From: Bacteroidetes bacterium SW_11_45_7
GTDB lineage: Bacteria; Bacteroidota; Bacteroidia; Chitinophagales; SW-11-45-7
Direction of reading: 5' to 3'
DNA length: 14,658 nt
NCBI GenBank assembly: GCA_003022985.1
Contig: PXTV01000251.1
Location: 1-14,658 of the forward strand
In this document: positions 7,070-13,673 of the stretch, piece after piece
Numbering within the stretch: position 1 is the stretch's first letter
How the letters are laid out: each line of letters opens with the position of its first letter
Position numbers and translations under genes: made by a program
The notes under the pieces: model-generated
Told to the model about the DNA's origin: nothing
Seen by the model: only the letters and a program-made list of their open reading frames with translations
Database searches by the model: none

Positions 7070-7209
7070 TTGCCATGTATGAATTTAACAGATAAACGCC
7101 TGCTTTTGGTTTATGTCAAGCTACTTTATTTTAAGGGGGTATCTGTAATGTTTTCTTTAAAGGCTATATATCAATTCGTTTTAGAAGTTTTGTCCTGCCC
7201 ACAAATTTT

Positions 7210-7440
7210 TCACCCCGAACGCTTCCGGTAATTCCAAATGGCCAACGTATTCATGACAAACCCAAAGCCGAGCAGAACACCCAACTTTGATAATACATCC
7301 ATTAAGCTACTCCCCTTGAGAAGCACCATCCGCATGAGCTCTACCATGTAAGCCACAGGGTTCAACCACGTCAATCCTTTTGCCCATGGCGGCATGCTTT
7401 CAATGGGCGTAAAGAGCCCGCTCATCAAAATGAAAACCAT
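7210..7440 (-). pseudogene. ABC-2 type transporter permease, C-terminal stub
   Basis: Seventy-six residues start at MVFILMSGLFTPIESMP, a hallmark of the periplasmic loop in ABC-2 permeases of the NatB/YhhJ kind, and continue with WLNPVAYMVELMRMVLLKG, a final hydrophobic helix and the ending NYRKRSG. Such permeases are normally about 370 residues, so nearly 300 N-terminal residues are missing. The frame stays open upstream of 7440, but the residues there (Cys/Ser/His-rich) have no membrane character, so the homology ends at that point. No ATPase or partner permease gene is nearby. This is a gene relic. Confidence 0.75.
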
Positions 7441-7569
7441 CTTTGGATGTATCGTGCTACATGTTGACCATCCACTTGTTCCGCAATGTGCTTTCTGAAA
7501 CCGAAAATGATTTATTGTTACATTCGATTTGGCTCATTAGTAGCAACATTATTTCCGTAAGCTCTCCCT

Positions 7570-7599
7570 TTTGATATTCGCCCGTTTTTTTTACTTTCA
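7570..7599 (+). promoter_or_regulatory. candidate promoter of the ferritin-like gene
   Basis: TTTG at 7570-7573 and TACTTTCA at 7592-7599 approximate the Bacteroidota -33 TTTG and -7 TAnnTTTG elements, with 18 bases between (19-21 is usual). The -7 box differs from consensus only at the last base or two. The palindrome at 7601-7613 begins one base later, where transcription would start. Confidence 0.35.
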
Positions 7600-7600
7600 T

Positions 7601-7613
7601 ACAGAAATTCTGT
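7601..7613. promoter_or_regulatory. palindrome ACAGAAATTCTGT, candidate operator
   Basis: A perfect 6-1-6 inverted repeat sits just after the predicted -7 box and 30 bases before the ferritin-like start codon. A repressor bound here would cover the transcription start. Which regulator uses it is unknown; it is not a clear match to the Fur box. Confidence 0.4.
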
Positions 7614-7642
7614 TTACATTTATTGACTAAAAACATTCAACT

Positions 7643-8098
7643 ATGGCAACGAACCAGGATATCATCAAAATGCTCCAGACCTCCTATTGGATGGAGTTAG
7701 AAACTGTTATGAATTACTTGGCCAACTCCACAAATCTGGATGGCATCCGGTCTGAGGAAATCCGCGAAATCCTTTCCAACGAGGTGCAGGAAGAGATTGG
7801 TCACGCGCAGCAATTGGCCAACCGCATCAAGGAGCTGGATGGTATTGTAGAAGGCTCCGAAAAATTCAAGGCTGAGCAAAAAGCTGGCCAGCCCCCTCAG
7901 GATACCACAGACCTCAAAACGGTTGTTGAAGGCGTCATCCAATCTGAAAAAGATGCTATCGACCAGTACCGCAAGATTATTGAAGCCACTGAGCAAAATG
8001 GTGATTATGTGACGCAGGATATGTGCATTGCGCTCCAGGCCGATGAGGAGAAACATCTTCGCCTCTTCAGGGGCTTTTTGAAGGACCTCAAGATGTAA
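7643..8098 (+). CDS. ferritin-like (bacterioferritin-type) diiron protein
   Basis: This 151-residue four-helix protein has the bacterioferritin set of iron ligands at nearly canonical positions: Glu18 in MELETVMNYL, Glu51 and His54 in EEIGHAQQ, a third-helix Glu in QSEKDAIDQY (Glu102), and Glu135 and His138 in DEEKH. The haem-binding Met52 of classical bacterioferritin is Ile here, so a haem-free protein is expected. Likely roles are iron storage or oxidation, or peroxide protection, in the cytoplasm. It appears complete, with a candidate promoter and palindrome upstream and a strong terminator after it, so it is probably transcribed alone. It could be a DUF2383-like or other ferritin-like relative; the diiron assignment is well supported by motif spacing. 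Confidence 0.85.
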   Translation: MATNQDIIKMLQTSYWMELETVMNYLANSTNLDGIRSEEIREILSNEVQEEIGHAQQLANRIKELDGIVEGSEKFKAEQKAGQPPQDTTDLKTVVEGVIQSEKDAIDQYRKIIEATEQNGDYVTQDMCIALQADEEKHLRLFRGFLKDLKM

Positions 8099-8131
8099 TG
8101 AGATGTAATCATGTAACTTAGAGATGACGCC

Positions 8132-8164
8132 AAAACCACTTCCTTTAAGCGGAGTGGTTTTTTT
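8132..8164. terminator. strong bidirectional terminator between convergent genes
   Basis: AAAACCACT (8132-8140) pairs perfectly with AGTGGTTTT (8153-8161), and the loop can add CC/GG pairs. Seven T residues close the plus side and an A run gives T residues on the minus side. It ends the ferritin-like gene and also the alpha/beta hydrolase, whose stop codon lies at 8163-8165 within the T tract. Confidence 0.8.
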
Positions 8165-9083
8165 ATTGTCTCTGTCGTCTCATCCACTTTTCAACGTCCG
8201 GAAAGTGATCATTTGGCGCTTGTGGGTGGGTAAGTATATCCACATGATTATAATCCGCTCGATTGCCATTCGCCTTGCCAAGCAACCAAAAGGCATGATG
8301 CGGTTGGCCGGTTTCTCCCATCAAAAGTTGAACATCCTTTTTGTGACCAAGGCAATAATCATTGACACCTGTGAGATAAAGGGCTGGCGGAAGCGTTATT
8401 TTGCGAAGGGCAGCACCATAATCAAAGCTATCTTCAGGGTCGATCCATTGCTTGTTATAGATCCATTTTGTGGTTTGATGAAACACCTTGCGGGATTCAT
8501 TATCAGCCCCGAATGCGAAACGATCGGCAGGCAGATACCCGTAGATACTGACGAGCGTGCGCCAGACAACGCTCCACAAGACATCGATCTGCACAAATCG
8601 CTGCCGATTGAACACGCTGATTCTGCGTTTCGTACCGAACATAACCATCGACCCAATATCCACAGTGGCGGGCCGGCGTGCCAAATGAGCCAAAAATAGC
8701 ACCCCGCCCCATGAATGAGCAACAAAATGTATGGGCTGTTCTCCTTTTATCCCGTTGATTTTACTCAGAAAAGCCGGAATGTCTTCACGGATAGCATCCG
8801 TTTGACTGAAGGTGGCATGTTGATCGATTGGCGGTGTACTTTGGCCTTTTCCGCGCAAATCAGCGATAAATACATCGAATCCTTGCCGGGCAAGATAAGG
8901 GCCAAATCCCTTTCCTTTCTTGCTGTAAAAGATCCGGCCATTTTCAATGGATCCGTGAATCATGAATACAGGCGGCCCTTGCAGATCGCCTGCAATACGT
9001 TTTAAGTGCAAACGGGCCTGATCGCTGATCGGAATAAACAACGATTCGTGCTGAAAATCGTCAAGTTGTCCGGTCTCAGGCAT
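8163..9083 (-). CDS. alpha/beta-fold hydrolase
   Basis: This is a complete 306-residue alpha/beta hydrolase. The oxyanion-hole HG is at 43-44 (FMIHGS), the strand-turn DLRGKGQS at 75-82, the nucleophile elbow VAHSWGG puts Ser at 124 (AHSWG in place of the usual GHSxG), the probable acid is Asp242 in TGVNDYCLG, and the catalytic His is probably His280 in DYNHVD. A lid-like insertion with Trp/Arg-rich sequence lies between residues 150 and 215. There is no signal peptide, so it should be cytoplasmic. Expected reaction: hydrolysis of an ester or a related lipid or peptide bond; the substrate cannot be read from the sequence. It follows the metallo-hydrolase gene with only three bases between, so the two are almost certainly one operon. 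Confidence 0.85.
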   Translation of the reverse strand: MPETGQLDDFQHESLFIPISDQARLHLKRIAGDLQGPPVFMIHGSIENGRIFYSKKGKGFGPYLARQGFDVFIADLRGKGQSTPPIDQHATFSQTDAIREDIPAFLSKINGIKGEQPIHFVAHSWGGVLFLAHLARRPATVDIGSMVMFGTKRRISVFNRQRFVQIDVLWSVVWRTLVSIYGYLPADRFAFGADNESRKVFHQTTKWIYNKQWIDPEDSFDYGAALRKITLPPALYLTGVNDYCLGHKKDVQLLMGETGQPHHAFWLLGKANGNRADYNHVDILTHPQAPNDHFPDVEKWMRRQRQ

Positions 9084-9086
9084 GAC

Positions 9087-9731
9087 TCAGGAATTGACCA
9101 TGAATGGGTTGCTCTGGCGTTCTTGTGCAAGGGTTGTATCCGGGCCATGCCCTGTGTACACGTGAATATCATCGCCCAGGGGCAGCAGCTTTTCCTCGAT
9201 GCTGTTAATAAGCGTATCGTAATCACCTCCGGGCAAATCGACTCGTCCTATGCTTCCCTGAAACAGCACATCAGCAGAAAGGATAAAACGATCCGCTTCG
9301 CTGTAAAGGGTGATATGACCCGGAGAATGGCCGGGTGTAAATAGAATATCAAAGCCGGTGTTGCCAAAAGTTAATGTTTCGCCTGCCTGTAAATAGCTTT
9401 TTGGTTGAGGAGAGGGATCAAATGATATGCCGAACACCCCGGCAAATTGAGGGGCAGAATCGAGCACCTGCTGCTCTTCCTGCGTGAATTCCGGCAATAA
9501 GCCATAAGTTTTGTAGATGAACTTGTTACCGAGAATATGATCAAGGTGACAATGGGTATTGATTAAACGGACAGGCGTAAGGCCCGTCTTATTGATGAAG
9601 GAGATTAACTCATCCCGCTCTTGCTGGGAATAACAACCGGGATCGATAATGATACATTCCATCGAATCATCATAAACAACATAAGTGTTTTCTTGAAAAG
9701 GATTGAATGGAAACTTGGCTACTTTTGCCAT
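9087..9731 (-). CDS. metallo-beta-lactamase-fold hydrolase, glyoxalase II-like (YcbL type)
   Basis: The 214-residue protein has the complete two-metal site of the superfamily: THCHLDH (His60, His62, Asp64, His65), His135 in TPGHSPGH, Asp154 in LSADVLF, and His195 in YTGHGPDT. The opening FPFNPFQENTYVVYD and the GSIGRVDLPGG loop are typical of short glyoxalase II-like proteins lacking the C-terminal helical domain of true GloB. Thioester hydrolysis, for example of lactoylglutathione-type or other thiol esters, is the family expectation; in Bacteroidota the substrate is not established. It is first in a two-gene operon with the alpha/beta hydrolase and has a good promoter. ATG at 9731 is the natural start. 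Confidence 0.9.
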   Translation of the reverse strand: MAKVAKFPFNPFQENTYVVYDDSMECIIIDPGCYSQQERDELISFINKTGLTPVRLINTHCHLDHILGNKFIYKTYGLLPEFTQEEQQVLDSAPQFAGVFGISFDPSPQPKSYLQAGETLTFGNTGFDILFTPGHSPGHITLYSEADRFILSADVLFQGSIGRVDLPGGDYDTLINSIEEKLLPLGDDIHVYTGHGPDTTLAQERQSNPFMVNS

Positions 9732-9780
9732 TAGACGTTACATTTGATAGAATTAGTGGAAAATTCTTAATTTGTCATCG

Positions 9781-9810
9781 CAAAGATAATATTCATCAAG
9801 CCGGTGCAAA
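9781..9810 (-). promoter_or_regulatory. promoter of the metallo-hydrolase/alpha-beta hydrolase operon
   Basis: On the minus strand TTTG (9810-9807) is followed 18 bases later by TATCTTTG (9788-9781), an exact TAnnTTTG -7 box. This is the best two-part Bacteroidota promoter in the window. The -33 element is part of the first AAACGTTT palindrome. The 5' untranslated leader is about 40-45 bases. Confidence 0.5.
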
Positions 9811-9834
9811 CGTTTAGCATTCCACAAACGTTTA
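9807..9834. repeat. tandem CAAACGTTTA repeat, candidate operator
   Basis: CAAACGTTTA occurs at 9807-9816 and again at 9825-9834, 18 bases centre to centre. Each contains the perfect palindrome AAACGTTT. The pair lies in the 135-base divergent region between the hydrolase operon and the large envelope gene, overlapping the -33 element of the former. Confidence 0.5.
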
Positions 9835-9866
9835 CCAATCACACCTAAACGCCAGCCAATCTGCCG

Positions 9867-12770
9867 ATGAGACCGACTAACTTCCTGCTTGTAGTGATAG
9901 CATTGGCAAGCTTTTTTCTATTGCAGGTCCCATCTACCCCTGCTCAGGAAATTCAAACCGATTTCGGTAAAAACAGGGTCCAGTACAAAAATTTTAAATG
10001 GCAGTATTACGAGTCCGACAATTTTAACACCTACTTCTATACCGGGGGGCAAGAGATCGGGAAATTCGTCATTCAGTATGCTGAGAAGGTTGCGAAAAAT
10101 ATGGAGAGCAAGCTGGAATACAAGATCAATAAAAAGATCAATATTCTGGTTTACAATGACCTCACAGGTTACAATATGACAAACATCGGCATAGGCCTCG
10201 ATATGGAAAATCCGGGTGGTGTGACCAAGATCATTGAAAACAAAATGTTTCTCTACTTCAACGGGAACCACAACCACCTGAAAAAACAAATTAAACGTGG
10301 TATAGCCGAGGTCTTCATCAACAACATGATGTTTGGTGGCAATATTCAGGAAGTGGTACAAAATGCCGTTCTGCTCAATCTGCCCGAGTGGTTCAAGCAA
10401 GGATTGGTAAACTACATGGCTGAGTCCTGGAATGCCGAACTGGATAACAGGATGCGCGATGCCATTCGTAACGATGTATTTGATGATTTCAACGAGCTCA
10501 ACAACAAAGACACTCGTTTTGCCGGACACAGTGTTTGGCACTATATTGCTGTCAAATACGGCCCATCATCGGTGCCCAACCTGCTTTATCTGACTCGTAT
10601 CAACCGGAGCCTTGAAAGCGGCTTTCTTTTTGTATTCGGCAAGCCGGTTGACCAGGTACTGGATGAATGGCACAATTTTTATGAGCGGAAATTCAATCAA
10701 GAGGCTCAAAGGCGAGAATGGCCCGCCAAAGAAAAAAATCTTGGGAAGAGAGAACGAAGGAACCGCCACTATTACAATCCCACCCTTCACCCGGATGGCA
10801 AACATGTGGCCTATGCTTCTGACATCAAGGGCAAGACCAAAGTCTTTATTTATAATAAAGAAACCGGTGAAACAAACAAAGTACTCAAGTACGGCTATAA
10901 AACCGTTGAACTAAAAACGGATTATTCCTATCCTTTGCTCGACTGGTCTCCGGATGGAGAAGAACTCGCTATCTTTTATGAAAGAAAGGATAACCACAAG
11001 TTGATGCGCTATAATATGGAGACGGGGGAGGAAAAGATCAGGGAAGAGTCGAAATTTCAACGCATACTCGCTATGGAGTACATGAATAATAAGAACAACA
11101 TGGTTTTGTCGGCCATGACAAGAGGCCAATCCGATATTTTTACCTACTATGTGCCTACAACTCGCACTGAAAAAATTACCAACGATTTTTACGATGACCT
11201 CGACCCCTCTTACGTGGAGCTCAAGGGGAACCGAGGTATTCTGTTCCGCTCCAACAGAGATCATCCCAAACTCGAGGAGAAGAAACTGGACACCATTTTA
11301 CCAACTGACAAAATGGATTTGTTCTTTTACGATCTCGATAATAAAAATAATAAAGCCAAGCGTGTAACAAACACGCCTCATATCAGCGAGAAACAGCCGA
11401 TGGGCTATCAGGGGCGCTATTTCACATATCTCAGTGATGAGTCGGGCATCCGCAATCGTTATGCCGGTTATTTCCAACCGGTTTTTTCTCACTATGATAC
11501 GGTGGTTCATTACTACAATAATAACCGCGAAACATGGGATTCAATCATTACAGACACCACCCTCACCCTTGACTCGATTCTGCGCGATACCTCCACCTAC
11601 TTAGTGGACACTGTTGAATACGAGCCGGTTTACAAAGATTCAGCCATTACGTTTCCCATCACAAATTATGCCGGTAATATTGTGGAACATGATGTTAACC
11701 AGAAAGCTGGCAAATATGTGGAAACCGTTAAGCAGAATTGCTGCCCGGAGTTTTATGTCCATAATTTGCCTGACACTTTAGTACCATCCCGAAGTCCCGA
11801 TCTTGTCAACACCGGCTATCAGAATTTCAGGGAGAAACAATGGCAAAAGGAAGACGAAACTACCAGCGAGGGCGAGTCATCCGGCCAACAGGCCAAGCAG
11901 GCTGAAAGCGATACCTCAGAATCTCATGGAAATGGCAGTGATCGCTTCTTCCAAAGCAATTTCCACTACGGACCTAACATTAGCGGTAAAAGAGAGGAGC
12001 AGAGCCAGGATTCAGAATACAAATACCTGAAACATCTATCGGAGGTCCTTCCCTACCAGGTCAAATTCTCAACGGAGTTTTTGGTAACCCAGGTAGACAA
12101 CAACTCGATGATCCTTAGCCCCTATGAGAAATTCACCGGCAGGTCACCATCGAATTCTCGCCCCGAGTTAAGCGGCATGCTGCGCCTGGGTATAGCTGAC
12201 CTCATGGAAGACTATAAAATCAAAGGGGGATTCCGCTTTCCATTTGGCTTGCGCGACCCTGAGTTCTTCATATCTTATGAAAACCTGAAAAGACGGATCG
12301 ATCACAAATACACCTACTACAGAAAGGTGGATTCCCGTACTTATTCCAATAGCATACCTTTTTATAACGAGGATATCCCACAGGGAAATCAACCGGTAGA
12401 GGCGAAGGTAAAAACCAATATGTTCCAGTATTCAGCGACCTATCCATTTGATGTGATACGCAGTATAAGAGGGCACTTGAATTACCGTAACGACAATTTT
12501 GTCTTTCAATCCAAAAACAGGCAAAGTCTCAATCTTCCCGCGTACAATGAGAGTTGGTTGATTTCAAAGCTTGAGTACGTCCATGATAACACCATCGACA
12601 TTCAAAAAAATATCAAAAGCGGCCTTCGGTACAAAGTTTATTGGGAATTCCACAAGCAGTTCCTGATGCAACGCGACACCCTTTTTCAGAAACGTCATAT
12701 GGGCCAACCGGTTTGCCTCATCCGTTTCTTTTGGCACAAGAAAACTTGTTTACTATTTAGGTGGCGTTGA
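9867..12770 (+). CDS. large envelope protein: degenerate peptidase MA-like domain, PD40 propeller, BamA-like barrel (5' part)
   Basis: A signal peptide (residues 1-27, ending in TPAQ) shows export. Residues about 30-275 resemble the peptidase MA/gluzincin fold: YYESDNFNTYFYTGG, a helix GIAEVFINN (145-153) where active relatives have HExxH, then LPEWFKQGLVNYMAE. The metal-binding histidines are absent, so it is probably non-catalytic. Residues about 295-580 carry PD40/TolB-type propeller blades (LHPDGKHVAYAS, WSPDGEELAIF). An acidic, Ser/Gln-rich linker at about 660-693 precedes an outer-membrane beta-barrel of the surface-antigen (BamA/Omp85) kind from about 730. True coding stops near residue 940 (about 12685): the last 27 residues are out of frame and the barrel continues in the next entry. 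Many Bacteroidota carry a homologue of about 1,000-1,100 residues of unknown role. Confidence 0.8.
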   Translation: MRPTNFLLVVIALASFFLLQVPSTPAQEIQTDFGKNRVQYKNFKWQYYESDNFNTYFYTGGQEIGKFVIQYAEKVAKNMESKLEYKINKKINILVYNDLTGYNMTNIGIGLDMENPGGVTKIIENKMFLYFNGNHNHLKKQIKRGIAEVFINNMMFGGNIQEVVQNAVLLNLPEWFKQGLVNYMAESWNAELDNRMRDAIRNDVFDDFNELNNKDTRFAGHSVWHYIAVKYGPSSVPNLLYLTRINRSLESGFLFVFGKPVDQVLDEWHNFYERKFNQEAQRREWPAKEKNLGKRERRNRHYYNPTLHPDGKHVAYASDIKGKTKVFIYNKETGETNKVLKYGYKTVELKTDYSYPLLDWSPDGEELAIFYERKDNHKLMRYNMETGEEKIREESKFQRILAMEYMNNKNNMVLSAMTRGQSDIFTYYVPTTRTEKITNDFYDDLDPSYVELKGNRGILFRSNRDHPKLEEKKLDTILPTDKMDLFFYDLDNKNNKAKRVTNTPHISEKQPMGYQGRYFTYLSDESGIRNRYAGYFQPVFSHYDTVVHYYNNNRETWDSIITDTTLTLDSILRDTSTYLVDTVEYEPVYKDSAITFPITNYAGNIVEHDVNQKAGKYVETVKQNCCPEFYVHNLPDTLVPSRSPDLVNTGYQNFREKQWQKEDETTSEGESSGQQAKQAESDTSESHGNGSDRFFQSNFHYGPNISGKREEQSQDSEYKYLKHLSEVLPYQVKFSTEFLVTQVDNNSMILSPYEKFTGRSPSNSRPELSGMLRLGIADLMEDYKIKGGFRFPFGLRDPEFFISYENLKRRIDHKYTYYRKVDSRTYSNSIPFYNEDIPQGNQPVEAKVKTNMFQYSATYPFDVIRSIRGHLNYRNDNFVFQSKNRQSLNLPAYNESWLISKLEYVHDNTIDIQKNIKSGLRYKVYWEFHKQFLMQRDTLFQKRHMGQPVCLIRFFWHKKTCLLFRWR

Positions 12771-13245
12771 TAAATGGTTCCGTCCGCAGTTTAACGATAA
12801 TGTGCCGATTTCCGAGGAACAGGATTACGCTTTTCAAACCGTAGCTGCCAATCTGCGCGGCTTTCAACAGAATGCACGCAACGGGAGCAGTTATGCCCTT
12901 ATTAACAGTGAGATTCGCATCCCCCTCTTCGACTATCTGATCCAATCACCTATACGATCCCAATTCATCAAAAACTTTCAAGTTGTTGGCTTTGGCGATA
13001 TAGGGACAGCCTGGGTGGGCGTTAATCCCTATGACGAGAACAATCCGCTTAACACAAATGAGTTTGGCAGCGAACCTGTAGAGGTAGAAGTGAAATATTT
13101 CCGTAATCCCATTGTTGGTGGATATGGTGTTGGCGTAAGAACCCTGTTGCTTGGCTACTTTATCCGCCTGGATGTTTCCTGGGGCGTTGATAGTGGTGAA
13201 ACCAAGCCGCCTCAGTGGTACTTCTCCTTAGGGCTGGATTTTTAG
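12688..13245 (+). pseudogene. C-terminal barrel part of the envelope protein, frame-shifted
   Basis: Homology resumes at NVIWANRFASSVSFGTRKLVYY and runs through LGGVDKWFRPQFN, LRGFQQNARNGSSYALIN, FQVVGFGDIGTAWVG and GYGVGVRTLLLGYFIRLDVSWG to a terminal Phe (LGLDF), the expected end of an Omp85-type barrel. It lies one frame away from the upstream part, with no start codon of its own before 12802. Comparison with the family suggests about 12-18 residues (a GLDFRHY-like strand) are missing at the join near 12680-12690. The outer-membrane insertion signal is intact, but it is separated from the signal peptide. Confidence 0.8.
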
Positions 13246-13314
13246 ATTCCCTTTAGATAAAACACCGACACCCAGTAATCTAAAAAGTGGCATAGCCTAA
13301 GTGCACTCCATAGG

Positions 13315-13554
13315 TTAATTGAAAAGCTTGTCGAAAATGCCGGGCGAGTACTTTTCCACTTCAAAACCTGCTTCTCTTACTGTATCGATGATTTGAGTTT
13401 CAGTTAACTGGTCGGTTTTAATAGTTAGAATTTTCTTGTTATTACTTGTGTCTACGTCCCAGGATTCAATGCCCTCCAGTTCGTTTAAATAAGGCGCAAC
13501 AGTCGCTTTGCAACCTCCGCAATTAATATTGGTTTTAAACTTATACGTTTTCAT
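13315..13554 (-). CDS. heavy-metal-associated domain protein (CopZ-like metallochaperone)
   Basis: Seventy-nine residues form a single HMA domain: beta strand YKFKTNIN, metal loop CGGC (Cys12 and Cys15), helix KATVAPYLNEL, strand SWDVDT, LTIKTD, helix ETQIIDTVREAGF. The CxxC binds Cu(I), Zn or a similar soft metal, and free-standing domains usually pass metal to P-type ATPases or sensors. The Met that normally precedes the CxxC loop (MxCxxC) is Ile/Asn here. It lies next to two DUF3347 genes on the same strand, consistent with a metal-efflux locus. A separate transcript is possible, since a hairpin separates it from the upstream gene. Confidence 0.85.
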   Translation of the reverse strand: MKTYKFKTNINCGGCKATVAPYLNELEGIESWDVDTSNNKKILTIKTDQLTETQIIDTVREAGFEVEKYSPGIFDKLFN

Positions 13555-13619
13555 GCTAACTGTTTATCGCTGATTTTTTGGATGTAGTACTAATTCGAAA
13601 CCTCGTTTGTAAAGATGAG

Positions 13620-13651
13620 AAGAAGTCGGGAATTCAATTCCCTAACTTCTT
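13620..13651 (-). terminator. long hairpin after the DUF3347 gene
   Basis: AAGAAGT (13620-13626) pairs with ACTTCTT (13645-13651), and GGGAAT with ATTCCC inside it, separated by a small asymmetric internal loop and a three-base apex. It begins 23 bases beyond the DUF3347 stop codon on the minus strand. The following tract is only moderately T-rich, so it may act as a terminator or as an RNA processing/stability element between this gene and the HMA gene. Confidence 0.55.
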
Positions 13652-13673
13652 GCATCCCAAAAAAGTTCATTCT

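Noticed and set aside
7028..7231. 67-codon plus-strand frame between the antitoxin and the permease stub
   Set aside because: Composition looks random and it crosses the antitoxin promoter and the permease 3' end; no family features.
7461..7574. 37-codon plus-strand frame (MLTIHLFRNV...) before the ferritin-like gene
   Set aside because: Too short, no recognisable motif, and it runs across the predicted -33 box.
8124..8699. 191-codon open frame on the plus strand over the alpha/beta hydrolase
   Set aside because: It is antisense to a gene with a full set of catalytic motifs; its own translation shows no domain and odd composition.
9918..10541. 207-codon open frame on the minus strand over the envelope gene
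   Set aside because: It mirrors the codons of a well-supported signal-peptide-bearing gene and has no independent homology.
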